A DNA stretch of 50,527 nucleotides from an uncultured Atopobium sp. GTDB taxonomy: Bacteria; Actinomycetota; Coriobacteriia; Coriobacteriales; Atopobiaceae. A model generated the notes under the pieces. The model was not told where the DNA came from and ran no database searches. It saw only the letters and a program-made list of their open reading frames with translations. The stretch is taken from contig CALIZS010000036.1 in assembly GCA_938028565.1 (NCBI GenBank), forward strand, positions 1 through 50,527, read 5' to 3'. Positions 18,156 to 26,707 of the stretch are shown here, in pieces; within the stretch, counting starts at the first letter, position 1; each line of letters begins with the position of its first letter. Both the position numbers and the translations under genes were made by a program.

Positions 18156-19161
18156 AGTAGAAATCGTCTCCAGGAACCTCTCCGCCTACTGCCTGAGGAT
18201 TAGCCTCTGCCAGAATGCCTAAATAACTTGAAAGCGCGCTCTTCATATCTGCGCCATCAATATACGTAATATTACACTTAGGCAGCGCAACCTTGGCAAT
18301 CGGCTCTGGAACAATGCCGTATTTGCCTACAAGCGTAGCAGCATCATCTGGATGATCAACCGCAAATGCAACAGAGTCTTTGTAGTGAGAAAGCAGCGCT
18401 GTTACCGCATCTGGAGAATCTGAGATGAGCTTTGAAGAAATAATAGTTACGCCGGCAATCAGCTTGCTCTGGGGATTAACTGCCTCCCACTCAGCGCCAA
18501 GGTCAATTGCAATGCGAATCTGACTGTTCTTGCTTTGTGCCACCGTAACAAAAGGCTGTGGGAGCAGCGCAATTCCCTCTGGATCTTGAGCTAGAGCAGC
18601 AACACACTCGGTATGTTCGCTCTTCCACTCTACCTGGACGTCCTCACCAAGTGTCATGCCATTTTTGCTCAGCAGGTAGGACAGTGTGTACTCTGGAACA
18701 GCACCCTTACCAGAGGCGTAGAGCGTCTTTCCCTTGAGGTCAGTAAGCTTAGAGATAGCGCTACCCGTCTCAACAATGTAAAGGACGTTCAATACGTTAA
18801 GACAAGCTACCTTATAGGCACCTTTGGTCTTGTTAAAGAGCGTAGCTGCAAGGTTTGCAGGAATAGATGCAACGTCAACGTCACCCTGAGCAACCTTGGC
18901 AACTACCTGATCAGGAGCATCCAAGATCTCAAACGAGTAGTTGTTGTCCGTGATATTTTGCGCTTCAACCTCGCTCATGAACTTAACTAAGCCCATGGCA
19001 GTAGGACCTTTAAGCGTTGCAACTTTTACCGCAACAGGATCAGATTTCTTAGCCTCATCTTTTGTGGTGTCCTGAGACTTCTCTTGGTCTGTTCCCTTGC
19101 AGCCAAACAATGCTGTAGCTGGAATAAGACCTGCAAGCTTAAGGAACGAACGTCTATCCAT
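18145..19161 (-). CDS. ABC transporter substrate-binding lipoprotein (NMT1/SsuA-like)
   Basis: A 338-residue extracytoplasmic binding protein. The N terminus MDRRSFLKLAGLIPA is a twin-arginine signal followed by a lipobox (LFGC), so the mature protein should be a Tat-exported lipoprotein with Cys at residue 21. A charged linker (TDQEKSQDTTKDEAKK) precedes a periplasmic-binding fold starting at VAVKVATLKGPTAMGLVKF, typical of the COG0715 group. FVTVAQ and VPEPIAKVALPKC follow. It is the first gene of the SBP-permease-ATPase(-coaE) operon. Ligand cannot be read from the sequence. The upstream 130 bases hold the promoter; I see no clear riboswitch there. Confidence 0.85.
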   Translation of the reverse strand: MDRRSFLKLAGLIPATALFGCKGTDQEKSQDTTKDEAKKSDPVAVKVATLKGPTAMGLVKFMSEVEAQNITDNNYSFEILDAPDQVVAKVAQGDVDVASIPANLAATLFNKTKGAYKVACLNVLNVLYIVETGSAISKLTDLKGKTLYASGKGAVPEYTLSYLLSKNGMTLGEDVQVEWKSEHTECVAALAQDPEGIALLPQPFVTVAQSKNSQIRIAIDLGAEWEAVNPQSKLIAGVTIISSKLISDSPDAVTALLSHYKDSVAFAVDHPDDAATLVGKYGIVPEPIAKVALPKCNITYIDGADMKSALSSYLGILAEANPQAVGGEVPGDDFYFGA

Positions 19162-19281
19162 GAATCACTCCTGACTCGAAAAGTTACCTGAGGCTACCTT
19201 ATCACGTCTACGGCAAAATTCACACGATTTACAGCATATCTTACAAACTATTTGATACATCTATGAGAACAAGACGCACCC

Positions 19282-19311
19282 ATGGCGAGAAAAAACTAGT
19301 TTTTCTCGCCA
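19282..19311. repeat. 30-bp perfect palindrome overlapping an M42 peptidase stop codon
   Basis: The 15-base arm ATGGCGAGAAAAACT is followed directly by its exact reverse complement. The minus-strand M42 gene ends inside it: GGC GAG AAA AAC TAG reads Gly-Glu-Lys-Asn-stop. As RNA it would form a long stem, but no U tract follows, so it is not a textbook terminator. Both arms contain the GGCGAGAA/TTCTCGCC repeat found throughout the window. Confidence 0.7.
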
Positions 19312-20357
19312 TATCCAAGGACGTACGCACGGCACAGGTTCTCGGTGCCGATAATTGCATCGATGTGGCAGCGCTCGCGACCGTGAGTGTTGAGACATGC
19401 TGGACCAAATGCGCCGCTCTTAAGATCGTTGCCGGAGAAATACGCAGCGTTTGCATCGGTTGAGAAGTGGAAGGCAACCTGCTGGTTCCACTTTTCTGGC
19501 TCAACAACCTCCTGCGCACACGCAATAAGCTTGTTGGAAACTTCCCAATCGTAAGGCGAGCGAATATCAGAAACAATGATGCCTACGTGGTGCTCGTTTG
19601 AATTGTAGTCAGGGCCAATAAGGGTAATGTCCAGCGATACGTACTCATCCACCTCAACAGGCAAGAATGCGCCGCCGTGACCAATCTCCTCGTACATGGG
19701 GAATGCGAACAAGGTGTTATAGAGGGGTTTCTCGCCAGACTGCGCCAGCCAACGGAGTGTGTGAAGCTGTGCGGCAACACAAGCCTTATCGTCGATAAAG
19801 CGAGAAACCATATAGCCGTTGTCATACATCTCAAAGTGAGGATCAATGGCAACAACTGCACCCTCTGAGACGCCCAGCGCACGAGCTTCCTCAGGGGAAG
19901 AAACGTCAGCGACAAGCGAAATGGACATGTTGTCCTCGTTGCGCTCCATGGTTCGAGCGTCTTCAAAGACGTGAACGGAGTGGTGATTGCAGATTACCTG
20001 ACCATCAACAACGGAGCCATCTCTGCAGACAACATGACAGGTCTCGCCCTCAATGCTGTGGTAGTTGATGCCGCCCAGCTGGCGAACGCGCAGTGTGCCG
20101 TCTGAATTGAAGCCGCGAACAATCAGGCCAATGGTGTCAAGGTGAGCATTAACGCCCACAGTCTTGCTGGTATCTTTACCCTCTACCAGGACATACGCCG
20201 TAGCTTTGTTGTCAATCTGAAGCTCATAGCCCGCCTCGGCAACAAGCTCTCGAAGCAGCTTGTGGATGCGCTCGTAGTAGCCAACAGGGCTATCGCACTC
20301 AACAAGCTTCTTTGTAGTATCAATCAAATACTGTGTATCAGTCTCAAAATGAGTCAT
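19296..20357 (-). CDS. M42 family metallopeptidase
   Basis: A 353-residue zinc/cobalt aminopeptidase-like protein of the M42 family (glutamyl aminopeptidase, formerly annotated as endoglucanase). Metal-binding and catalytic signatures are visible: VGVNAHLDTIG (His and Asp ligands) near residue 72, MVSRFIDDKACV near residue 185 (bridging Asp), MYEEIGHGGA near residue 225 (catalytic Glu), and HFSTDANAAY and CLNTHGRERCH near the end. No signal peptide, so it acts in the cytoplasm on peptides. TAGGAGAT is the ribosome binding site. It follows pepT by nine bases, so the two form a peptide-degradation operon, downstream in function of the Opp importer nearby. Confidence 0.9.
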   Translation of the reverse strand: MTHFETDTQYLIDTTKKLVECDSPVGYYERIHKLLRELVAEAGYELQIDNKATAYVLVEGKDTSKTVGVNAHLDTIGLIVRGFNSDGTLRVRQLGGINYHSIEGETCHVVCRDGSVVDGQVICNHHSVHVFEDARTMERNEDNMSISLVADVSSPEEARALGVSEGAVVAIDPHFEMYDNGYMVSRFIDDKACVAAQLHTLRWLAQSGEKPLYNTLFAFPMYEEIGHGGAFLPVEVDEYVSLDITLIGPDYNSNEHHVGIIVSDIRSPYDWEVSNKLIACAQEVVEPEKWNQQVAFHFSTDANAAYFSGNDLKSGAFGPACLNTHGRERCHIDAIIGTENLCRAYVLGYGEKN

Positions 20358-20366
20358 GACTATCTC

Positions 20367-21617
20367 CTAGTTTTGTGGATGGGTGTAAAGCTCTACCAGG
20401 TGCTCAAGCATGTCAACCATACCCTCAAGCTCGGGGACAGGAACAAACTCTCTGACACCGTGAGCATTGTAGTAGCAGGCAGAAAGATTAGCGCAAGGGA
20501 ATCCTCTAAAGGAAAGCTGGGATCCGTCGGTGCCGCCACGCATTGGAATGCAGGTCATCTCTACGCCGACCTTCTCGTATGCAGTGCGTGCATTCTCGAT
20601 TAAGTGCGCATACTCAGGCTTTAATACGATATCAGCCAAGTTGTGATACTGGTCGTGAATCTCAACGGAAAGTACCTCAGAACCAATCTGCTTGTTTACA
20701 TACGCCGCAGCGTCAATCATCAACTGCTTACGGCGCTCAACCTTTGCCTGATCATGGTCTCGAATAATGTAATCAGCGCGAGCAGACTCGCAATCACCAT
20801 TGACGCGCTCCAGATAGAAGAAGCCATCATAGCCCTCAGTGAACTCAGGACGCTCCGCAGGTGGAAGCAGCTCGTGGAAGCGCATGATTGCCTCAGATGC
20901 ATTAATCATCTGGCCTTTTGCAGTTCCCGTGTGTACTGAAAGTCCATGAGCACGTACAAACACCTCAGCAGCATTGAAGGTCTCGTAACAGAACTCACCA
21001 AACGGACCCCCGTCAATGGTGTAACCATACGCAGCACCAAAAGCATCGAGATCCAGAAGAGCTGCGCCGTGGCCAATTTCCTCATCAGGAACAAACGAAA
21101 GTGCAATACGTGGGTGCTTAAGCTCTGGATTTTCTTTGTAGCGAGCAAGCAGGCTGACTAACATAGCAATGCCAGCTTTGTCATCGCCGCCAAGCAGCGA
21201 CGTGCCATCAGTGGTAACAAGCTGCCAACCAACCATGTGCTCAAGCTGAGGATTTGTCTCAGGGCTGATATAAACCTCTCTGCCCTCACGATCAGAACCA
21301 ACTACTAGCTTGCCGCCCTCATAGGTAACAACCTGCGGATGAACGGGATTTCCCCAAGATTGCCAAGCAGTATCAATGTGGCAGCAAAAACCAAGAGTTG
21401 GAAGGTCCTCCAAACCCTTGCTTGCAGGCCAGTGAGCAACCACATAGGCGTGCTCATCAACGGTTACATTTTCTGCGCCAAGCTCACGAAGGTCAGCTGC
21501 AACAACCTCAGCCATCTGGTGCTGAGACTCAGTTGAAGGAACTTTATCTGCTGTTAGCGGATTGGATTGAGAAGAAACCTTACAATATGCAATAAATCTA
21601 TCTAGAACGTCACTCAT
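20367..21617 (-). CDS. pepT: Peptidase T (tripeptide aminopeptidase)
   Basis: A 416-residue M20B metallopeptidase that removes N-terminal residues from tripeptides. Motifs: CCHIDTA near residue 97 (His and Asp zinc ligands), LLGGDDKAGIA near residue 150 (bridging Asp), VPDEEIGHGAA near residue 183 (catalytic Glu-Glu), IDGGPFGEFCYE, and RGGTDGSQLSFRGFPC near the C terminus. Length matches E. coli PepT (about 408). An AGGGAG site precedes the ATG. A strong terminator of the upstream gene sits only about 14 bases before this start, leaving little room for a promoter. The gene is therefore probably expressed by read-through or from a promoter inside its neighbour. M42 peptidase follows in the operon. 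Confidence 0.93.
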   Translation of the reverse strand: MSDVLDRFIAYCKVSSQSNPLTADKVPSTESQHQMAEVVAADLRELGAENVTVDEHAYVVAHWPASKGLEDLPTLGFCCHIDTAWQSWGNPVHPQVVTYEGGKLVVGSDREGREVYISPETNPQLEHMVGWQLVTTDGTSLLGGDDKAGIAMLVSLLARYKENPELKHPRIALSFVPDEEIGHGAALLDLDAFGAAYGYTIDGGPFGEFCYETFNAAEVFVRAHGLSVHTGTAKGQMINASEAIMRFHELLPPAERPEFTEGYDGFFYLERVNGDCESARADYIIRDHDQAKVERRKQLMIDAAAYVNKQIGSEVLSVEIHDQYHNLADIVLKPEYAHLIENARTAYEKVGVEMTCIPMRGGTDGSQLSFRGFPCANLSACYYNAHGVREFVPVPELEGMVDMLEHLVELYTHPQN

Positions 21618-21630
21618 AAAACTCCCTTAC

Positions 21631-21664
21631 AAAAAACTGCGCTAACCAAATAGTTAACGCAGTT
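21631..21664 (-). terminator. Intrinsic terminator between the GATase-like gene and pepT
   Basis: Arms at 21635-21646 and 21653-21664 form a 12-bp stem (one G-U) with a 6-base loop, followed on the minus strand by TTTTTTG. It ends the glutamine-amidotransferase-like transcript and lies just ahead of the pepT ribosome binding site. Confidence 0.75.
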
Positions 21665-21679
21665 TAGAGTATCAATGTA

Positions 21680-22474
21680 TTAACGAGAAGACCGTGAGGC
21701 TTGTGAAGCTGTAACAAAGGATTTCCAAAGTTCACAGTCAGCTTTGCTGTAAAGCCATCCATACTCTGGGTGCCACTGTACGCCTAGAGCAAACGTCTTG
21801 CCCTTAACCTCGGCTCCTTCAATAATGCCGTCTGAAGCATACGCAACTACATTAAGCTCAGCGGAAACCTTTTTCAGGGCCTCATCGTGATACGAGTTTG
21901 CTTGAATGTCTTCAACCTTACCCAGAGCGTTGTACAGCAAAGAATCTTTTTGAACATGAACAGCATGAGCTGGATGGTACAAATTTGCCGAATGAGTCCA
22001 GAATACATGATTTTCTGTTGGTTCAAGGGTGTGCAAATCTTGTACAAGCGTACCGCCTAGCACAACGTTTAAAAGCTGAAGGCCACGGCAAATAGCAAGT
22101 AAAGGTTTATCTGCAGCAAGTACCTGCTTTACCAGCTCAAACTCAAGCGCATCTCGTATAGGACACAAACGATTAAGGTCGCGTGGCTCTTCTCCCCAAT
22201 TGCGAGGGTCAACATCATGACCACCAGTGAGGCAGAAGCCATCACACATCTCAACAAACTGACCAATAACTTCTGGATCTTCTGTTAAAGGCATCATGAT
22301 TGGAATGCCACCAGCTGCAGAAATAGCGTCAAACTGAATTTGTGCTACAGAAGCAGAATCAGAAAAGTTCTCTTCAGGCATCCAGCGAGGAGTTACACAG
22401 ATAAGAGGGCGCTTAGAAGCAGGAAGCTTTGGAACATCACTAAATGCATCTTTAACAATATCTGGAATAACCAC
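21680..22474 (-). CDS. Gamma-glutamyl-gamma-aminobutyrate hydrolase family protein (class I GATase, PuuD-like)
   Basis: A 264-residue peptidase C26/PuuD-like hydrolase. The nucleophile elbow LLAICRGLQLLN carries the catalytic Cys near residue 118; FALGVQWHPEY supplies the catalytic His near residue 240, with the Glu two residues on. GGHDVDPRNWGEEP is typical of the PuuD/YvdE branch that cleaves gamma-glutamyl amide bonds. The start is GTG (22474) after AAGAGGAT. It is followed by a terminator and then peptide-degradation genes. Substrate, probably a gamma-glutamyl compound, is inferred from the family. Confidence 0.87.
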   Translation of the reverse strand: MVIPDIVKDAFSDVPKLPASKRPLICVTPRWMPEENFSDSASVAQIQFDAISAAGGIPIMMPLTEDPEVIGQFVEMCDGFCLTGGHDVDPRNWGEEPRDLNRLCPIRDALEFELVKQVLAADKPLLAICRGLQLLNVVLGGTLVQDLHTLEPTENHVFWTHSANLYHPAHAVHVQKDSLLYNALGKVEDIQANSYHDEALKKVSAELNVVAYASDGIIEGAEVKGKTFALGVQWHPEYGWLYSKADCELWKSFVTASQASRSSR

Positions 22475-22706
22475 AAAATCCTCTTAACACTCTGCTCTTT
22501 GACCTACATTACACAAAGGTTGGCCCTTTTTGAGTCTTTGACTTTATCGCTTTTGCGTTTTTCATGCCACCCTGACAGCTCTTCCTCCACAATGTTTTTT
22601 CACTCATGAAACATTTTTCTGTATTGCATACAATTAATTTGGGTATTAAGAAGCCAGTTCCTACACTTAAACTTCATGTTTTGAAGATACAAACGGAAGG
22701 CGCCCT

Positions 22707-24311
22707 ATGAAAGAGCACGTTTTTACTAACCTTTCCCGTAAAACATTCTTACGTGGATCTTTGGCGGCTGCCGTTGCCGCCGGTTCTGCTTCACTACTTT
22801 CTGCTTGTGGCGGTTCAGCTGGCGGAGACGATCAGAAAAAAGTATTGCGCTTTGGCGTTAATAACCCAAAGGTAACCTTTGATACTCAGAAGACCTCTGG
22901 CTCTGTGGGCGTATCTGAGGCAGTTGCAGAATCTTTGCTGGTGCTTAACCCAGACACAAAAGAAATTGAGCCAAACCTGGTAACAGGTCTCCCTACCGTC
23001 TCTGAAGATGGCCTTACCTATTCATATGAGCTTAAGGATGGCATCAAATTCCACAATGGAGAAACCCTTAAGTCCTCTGACGTTAAATACACCCTAACGC
23101 GTATGTTCTTGCCTGCTACCAAGGCAACCTCAATTGACTCGTATGCGTACATCGAGGGTGCTAAAGACATCATTGCCGGCACAACAGAGGAACTTTCTGG
23201 TGTTGTTATTAAGGATGACCGTCACTTTGACATCAAACTGACTCAGCCTTATTCAACCTTTAATGCAATTATGGCTCAGTTCTACGCTGTTATCTACCCA
23301 GAGAAGGCTTGCAAAGAAGCTGGTGAGTCATGGGGTACTGAGACCAACTTCATTGGTACTGGCGCTTATAAGCTTGTTTCAAACGACAGCACTACAGAAG
23401 TTGTTCTTGAGGGATTTACTGACTACCATGAGGGCAAGCCTGGCCTGGATGAGCTTAGATTTGTCTACATTGATGACGCCAACACCCGTATTCTTAACTA
23501 CAAGAACAATGATGTTGACCTGGTCTTTATTTCTCAGTCTCTTATTCAGCAGTACCAAAATGATGAGTCTATTTCCAAAGAGATTGTTAACTACACCCCT
23601 GCATCTACGCAGTTTGTAAACTTGAACCTTAAGAGCGAGAACCTCAAAGATGTTCGCGTTCGTCAGGCTCTCTCTATGGCAATTGATAGAGACACCATTT
23701 GTAGCACCATTCTTTCTGGTGTTGCAAAGCCTGCTAAATCGTTTATCCCATCTTCTGAGACCGGCTACAACGAGTCCGCTCCAGAGTTTGAGTACAACGT
23801 AGACAAGGCAAAGCAGCTTCTTGCAGAGGCTGGTGTTTCTAACCTCACTCTTAACGCACAGGTCAGAAGCCAGGATCAGAACCTCATGGTTGCCCTTCAG
23901 GACGCATGGTCCAAGATTGGCGTTACCTGTAACGTAAGCGTTATTGACTCTGGTGTTTGGAGCGACGCACGTACTAACGGTGACCTTGAAGTCACTCTTG
24001 TTACCTGGTCTACCCTCTCCTTCCAGGGTGTTGAGCACATGGGCTCCTACTTCCGCTCTGACCGCGCCGCAAAGAAGTCTTCCTTCTACAACAGCACCGA
24101 GTTTGACAACCTGGTTGACCAGGCTCGCCTTACCGTTAACAACAACGACAAGGTCCTGGAGCTTACCCGCCAGGCAGACAGTCTTATGACTCACACAGAC
24201 TACGCATGCCTGCCTATCGACTGGCCACAGATGCCTTACGTCTTGAAGCCAGAGTTTACCGGCCTTAGCGTTCTGGTTAACCCTCACTTCGATAAGGTTA
24301 AGAAGAAGTAA
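22707..24311 (+). CDS. Oligopeptide ABC transporter substrate-binding lipoprotein (family 5), copy 1
   Basis: A 534-residue family-5 extracellular solute-binding protein. The signal LSRKTFLRGSLAAAVAAG resembles a Tat signal with RK in place of RR, ending in lipobox LSAC (Cys 35), so it is a surface lipoprotein. The body shows LKDGIKFHNGETLKSSDVKYT and VRQALSMAIDRDTI, diagnostic of DppA/OppA proteins. It is clearly paralogous to the second binding protein at 28684-30330 (for example DDYHDGKPALDE against TDYHEGKPGLDE). It is transcribed alone, towards oppF, with a GGAAGG ribosome binding site. It probably feeds the same OppBCDF permease with a different peptide preference. Confidence 0.9.
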   Translation: MKEHVFTNLSRKTFLRGSLAAAVAAGSASLLSACGGSAGGDDQKKVLRFGVNNPKVTFDTQKTSGSVGVSEAVAESLLVLNPDTKEIEPNLVTGLPTVSEDGLTYSYELKDGIKFHNGETLKSSDVKYTLTRMFLPATKATSIDSYAYIEGAKDIIAGTTEELSGVVIKDDRHFDIKLTQPYSTFNAIMAQFYAVIYPEKACKEAGESWGTETNFIGTGAYKLVSNDSTTEVVLEGFTDYHEGKPGLDELRFVYIDDANTRILNYKNNDVDLVFISQSLIQQYQNDESISKEIVNYTPASTQFVNLNLKSENLKDVRVRQALSMAIDRDTICSTILSGVAKPAKSFIPSSETGYNESAPEFEYNVDKAKQLLAEAGVSNLTLNAQVRSQDQNLMVALQDAWSKIGVTCNVSVIDSGVWSDARTNGDLEVTLVTWSTLSFQGVEHMGSYFRSDRAAKKSSFYNSTEFDNLVDQARLTVNNNDKVLELTRQADSLMTHTDYACLPIDWPQMPYVLKPEFTGLSVLVNPHFDKVKKK

Positions 24312-24334
24312 GGCTTCCTACACACAAAACTGAA

Positions 24335-24370
24335 GGCGAGAAGATCGATTGGTCTTCTCGCCATTTTTTT
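24335..24370 (+). terminator. Terminator between convergent oppA copy 1 and oppF
   Basis: A 10-bp perfect stem (24335-24344 with 24353-24362, GGCGAGAAGA/TCTTCTCGCC) and an 8-base loop precede ATTTTTTT. It terminates the plus-strand oppA-like gene; it may also act for oppF on the other strand. Its arms are an inverted pair of the window-wide GGCGAGAA repeat. Confidence 0.85.
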
Positions 24371-24409
24371 GTGTTTGTATGCCGTTGTAGGACACGACAA
24401 TAAAATGCG

Positions 24410-25522
24410 CTACTCGGAAATCTTCTCCTCAAGGCGAGCTTCTTCTACGGCCTTCTGAGCCGCCTCAATAGCGTGAACCACCTGTGGTGTGCGGTCTTCA
24501 TCCGTAAGTGACGTGTCATACAGGTGGCAAGCGCAGAAGTGACCTGGCTCAGCCTCGATACGCTCAGGAATGCGCTCGGAGCAAACCTTCATTGCCTTAG
24601 GGCAGCGCGTGTGGAATACGCAGCCTGAAGGTGGGTTAGCAGGACTTGGAACGTCACCTTGAAGAATGCGCTTTTCCTGGATACGCTCGTGGCGAATACG
24701 AGGAATAACGTCCAAAAGTGCCTGAGTGTATGGGTGCAGAGGACGCTCAAAGAGGGCGTCTTTGGTAGCAAACTCCATCTGGTGACCCAGATACATGACC
24801 ATAACAGTATCTGCAATGTGGCGAACAACGGAAAGGTCATGGCTGATAAAGATATAGGCCAGACCGTGGTCCTTCTGAAGCTCTTCAAGCAAGTTGATTA
24901 CTTTTGCCTGAACAGAAACGTCCAAAGCAGAAACAGGCTCGTCGCAGACAACAATTTCTGGCTCAAGCACAATAGCGCGAGCAATACCAATACGCTGGCG
25001 CTGACCACCCGAGAACTCGTGAGGGTAGCGGTACTTAAACTCAAGGTTAAGGCCAACTTCCTCCATAACCTCTTCAATGCGAGCGTCGCGCTCTGCCTTT
25101 GTCTTATAGGTGCCTGCAATATCAATAGGCTCGCCAATGATATCCATGACCGTCATACGAGGGTTCAGTGAGCTGTAAGGATCCTGGAAGATAAGCTTCA
25201 TCTTCTGACGAGCACGCTTAAGATCTTCTCCCTTAAGCGAGGTAAAGTCCTCTCCATCAAGCTCAACCGTACCAGAGGTTGGCTCGGTGAGGCGCAGTAC
25301 GCACTTGCCTGTTGTGGACTTTCCGCAGCCAGACTCACCAACAATAGCCAGGGTCTCTTTACGCCTGAGCTCAAACGAAACGTCCTCAACAGCATGAACC
25401 GAAGCGTTAGAACGACCAAAAACTCCGTTTTTAATGGGGAATCGCTTAACCAAGTTCTTTACGGACAAGATGGTTTTCTCGCCAGAAAGGTCTTTGACGT
25501 CTGTGTTCTTCTCTTCTGCCAT
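24410..25522 (-). CDS. oppF: Oligopeptide ABC transporter ATP-binding protein OppF/DppF-like
   Basis: A 370-residue ATPase of the peptide/nickel importer class. Walker A GESGCGKSTTGK near residue 60, signature FSGGQRQRIGIARA, Walker B IVVCDEPVSALD and the C-terminal oligo_HPY extension (VPSPANPPSGCVFHTRCP) with conserved cysteines are all present. This extension holds the Fe-S or structural Cys cluster of this subfamily. The ATG lies two bases after the oppD stop. It is the last gene of oppA-oppB-oppC-oppD-oppF. An acidic tail follows the usual C terminus. It works with OppD as the nucleotide-binding heterodimer. Confidence 0.93.
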   Translation of the reverse strand: MAEEKNTDVKDLSGEKTILSVKNLVKRFPIKNGVFGRSNASVHAVEDVSFELRRKETLAIVGESGCGKSTTGKCVLRLTEPTSGTVELDGEDFTSLKGEDLKRARQKMKLIFQDPYSSLNPRMTVMDIIGEPIDIAGTYKTKAERDARIEEVMEEVGLNLEFKYRYPHEFSGGQRQRIGIARAIVLEPEIVVCDEPVSALDVSVQAKVINLLEELQKDHGLAYIFISHDLSVVRHIADTVMVMYLGHQMEFATKDALFERPLHPYTQALLDVIPRIRHERIQEKRILQGDVPSPANPPSGCVFHTRCPKAMKVCSERIPERIEAEPGHFCACHLYDTSLTDEDRTPQVVHAIEAAQKAVEEARLEEKISE

Positions 25523-25524
25523 GA

Positions 25525-26691
25525 CTACTCACCCCACTCATCAGTGTATTTCCAACAGCTGACAGTATGGCAATTGTCTTCACCAACAGCAGTCAAGCTA
25601 GGACGACGATTCTTACAAATGTCCTTAGCAAACGGACAACGTGGATGGAATGGGCAACCAGAAGGCATATGCGAAAGCATAGGAACGCTACCAGGAATTG
25701 CATAGAGTTCCTTGGTGCGCTCGTCAAACGATGGAATGGACGCAATCAAGCCCTGAGCATAAGGGTGCAGAGGGTTAGTAAAGAGCTCTGCAGACTGCGC
25801 GTACTCAACGCGATGACCAGCGTACATGACAAGAACCCAGTCAGCCATCTCGGAAACAACGCCCATGTCGTGTGTAATCAACATGACAGCGGTGCCCAAA
25901 TCTTGCTTCATGCGATCGATAATCTGCAGAATCTGTGCCTGAACCGTTACGTCAAGAGCGGTTGTTGGCTCGTCGCAGATAAGCAGTGATGGCTGGCAGG
26001 CAAGCGCCATAGCAATCATGACACGCTGGCGCATGCCACCAGAGAGCTCATGTGGATATGACGAGAAGACCTTCTCTGGTGCAGGAATACCCACCAGTTT
26101 AATCATATCAAGGGCCTTCTGATCTGCCTCCTGTTTGCTCATGTTGGGATTATGAACAAGGATGCCCTCACGAATCTGAAGACCAGATTTCATAACAGGA
26201 TTCAAGGAGGTCATAGGCTCCTGGAAGATCATTCCGATGCGATTACCGCGGAAATCACGCATACCACCACGAGGAAGCTGCGTTAAATCAGTTCCCTCAA
26301 AAATAATTTCTCCGCCGGTAATTTGCGCAGGAGGTGTAGGAAGCAATCCCATGACTGACAATGCCGTCATGGACTTACCGCAGCCAGACTCTCCTACTAC
26401 CGCAAGCGTCTCGCCTTTACGCATAATAAATGAGAGGTCACTTACTGCAGGAAGTGCGCCATCTTCGGTGAAAAGCGTAACATCAAGATGATTAACGTCG
26501 AGAAGGACGTTCTTCTTGCACTGCTCTTCTCGCTCTTTTTGAGCGGTTTCTTGTGCAAGTCGGCGCTCCTCAAGGCTGCAAAATTGCACAGCCTGTCCAT
26601 CTGGACCCTCGATAACGTGCTCAAATGTTGCATCTACAACCTCAGTTGCCTGATCATTTTCTTGTGCAAGAGCATCTGTATTTTCTGCCAT
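25525..26691 (-). CDS. oppD: Oligopeptide ABC transporter ATP-binding protein OppD/DppD-like
   Basis: A 388-residue peptide-importer ATPase. The start is the ATG at 26691, preceded by a perfect AAGGAGG site; the open frame continues 52 codons upstream into oppC but is not needed. Walker A GESGCGKSMTA, signature LSGGMRQRVMIA, Walker B LLICDEPTTALD, and oligo_HPY tail SGCPFHPRCPFAKDIC are visible. Unusually, about 60 acidic/glutamine-rich residues (EERRLAQETAQKEREEQCKK) precede the first ATPase strand, which most OppD proteins lack. It partners OppF. Confidence 0.93.
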   Translation of the reverse strand: MAENTDALAQENDQATEVVDATFEHVIEGPDGQAVQFCSLEERRLAQETAQKEREEQCKKNVLLDVNHLDVTLFTEDGALPAVSDLSFIMRKGETLAVVGESGCGKSMTALSVMGLLPTPPAQITGGEIIFEGTDLTQLPRGGMRDFRGNRIGMIFQEPMTSLNPVMKSGLQIREGILVHNPNMSKQEADQKALDMIKLVGIPAPEKVFSSYPHELSGGMRQRVMIAMALACQPSLLICDEPTTALDVTVQAQILQIIDRMKQDLGTAVMLITHDMGVVSEMADWVLVMYAGHRVEYAQSAELFTNPLHPYAQGLIASIPSFDERTKELYAIPGSVPMLSHMPSGCPFHPRCPFAKDICKNRRPSLTAVGEDNCHTVSCWKYTDEWGE

Positions 26692-26707
26692 AAACGTAAC
26701 CTCCTTT

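Noticed and set aside
19162..19281. A riboswitch upstream of the NitT/SsuA-like operon
   Set aside because: I found no recognisable TPP, cobalamin, SAM or other riboswitch core in the short leader.
23379..24287. A 302-codon minus-strand frame
   Set aside because: Antisense to the first OppA-like gene, with no family features.
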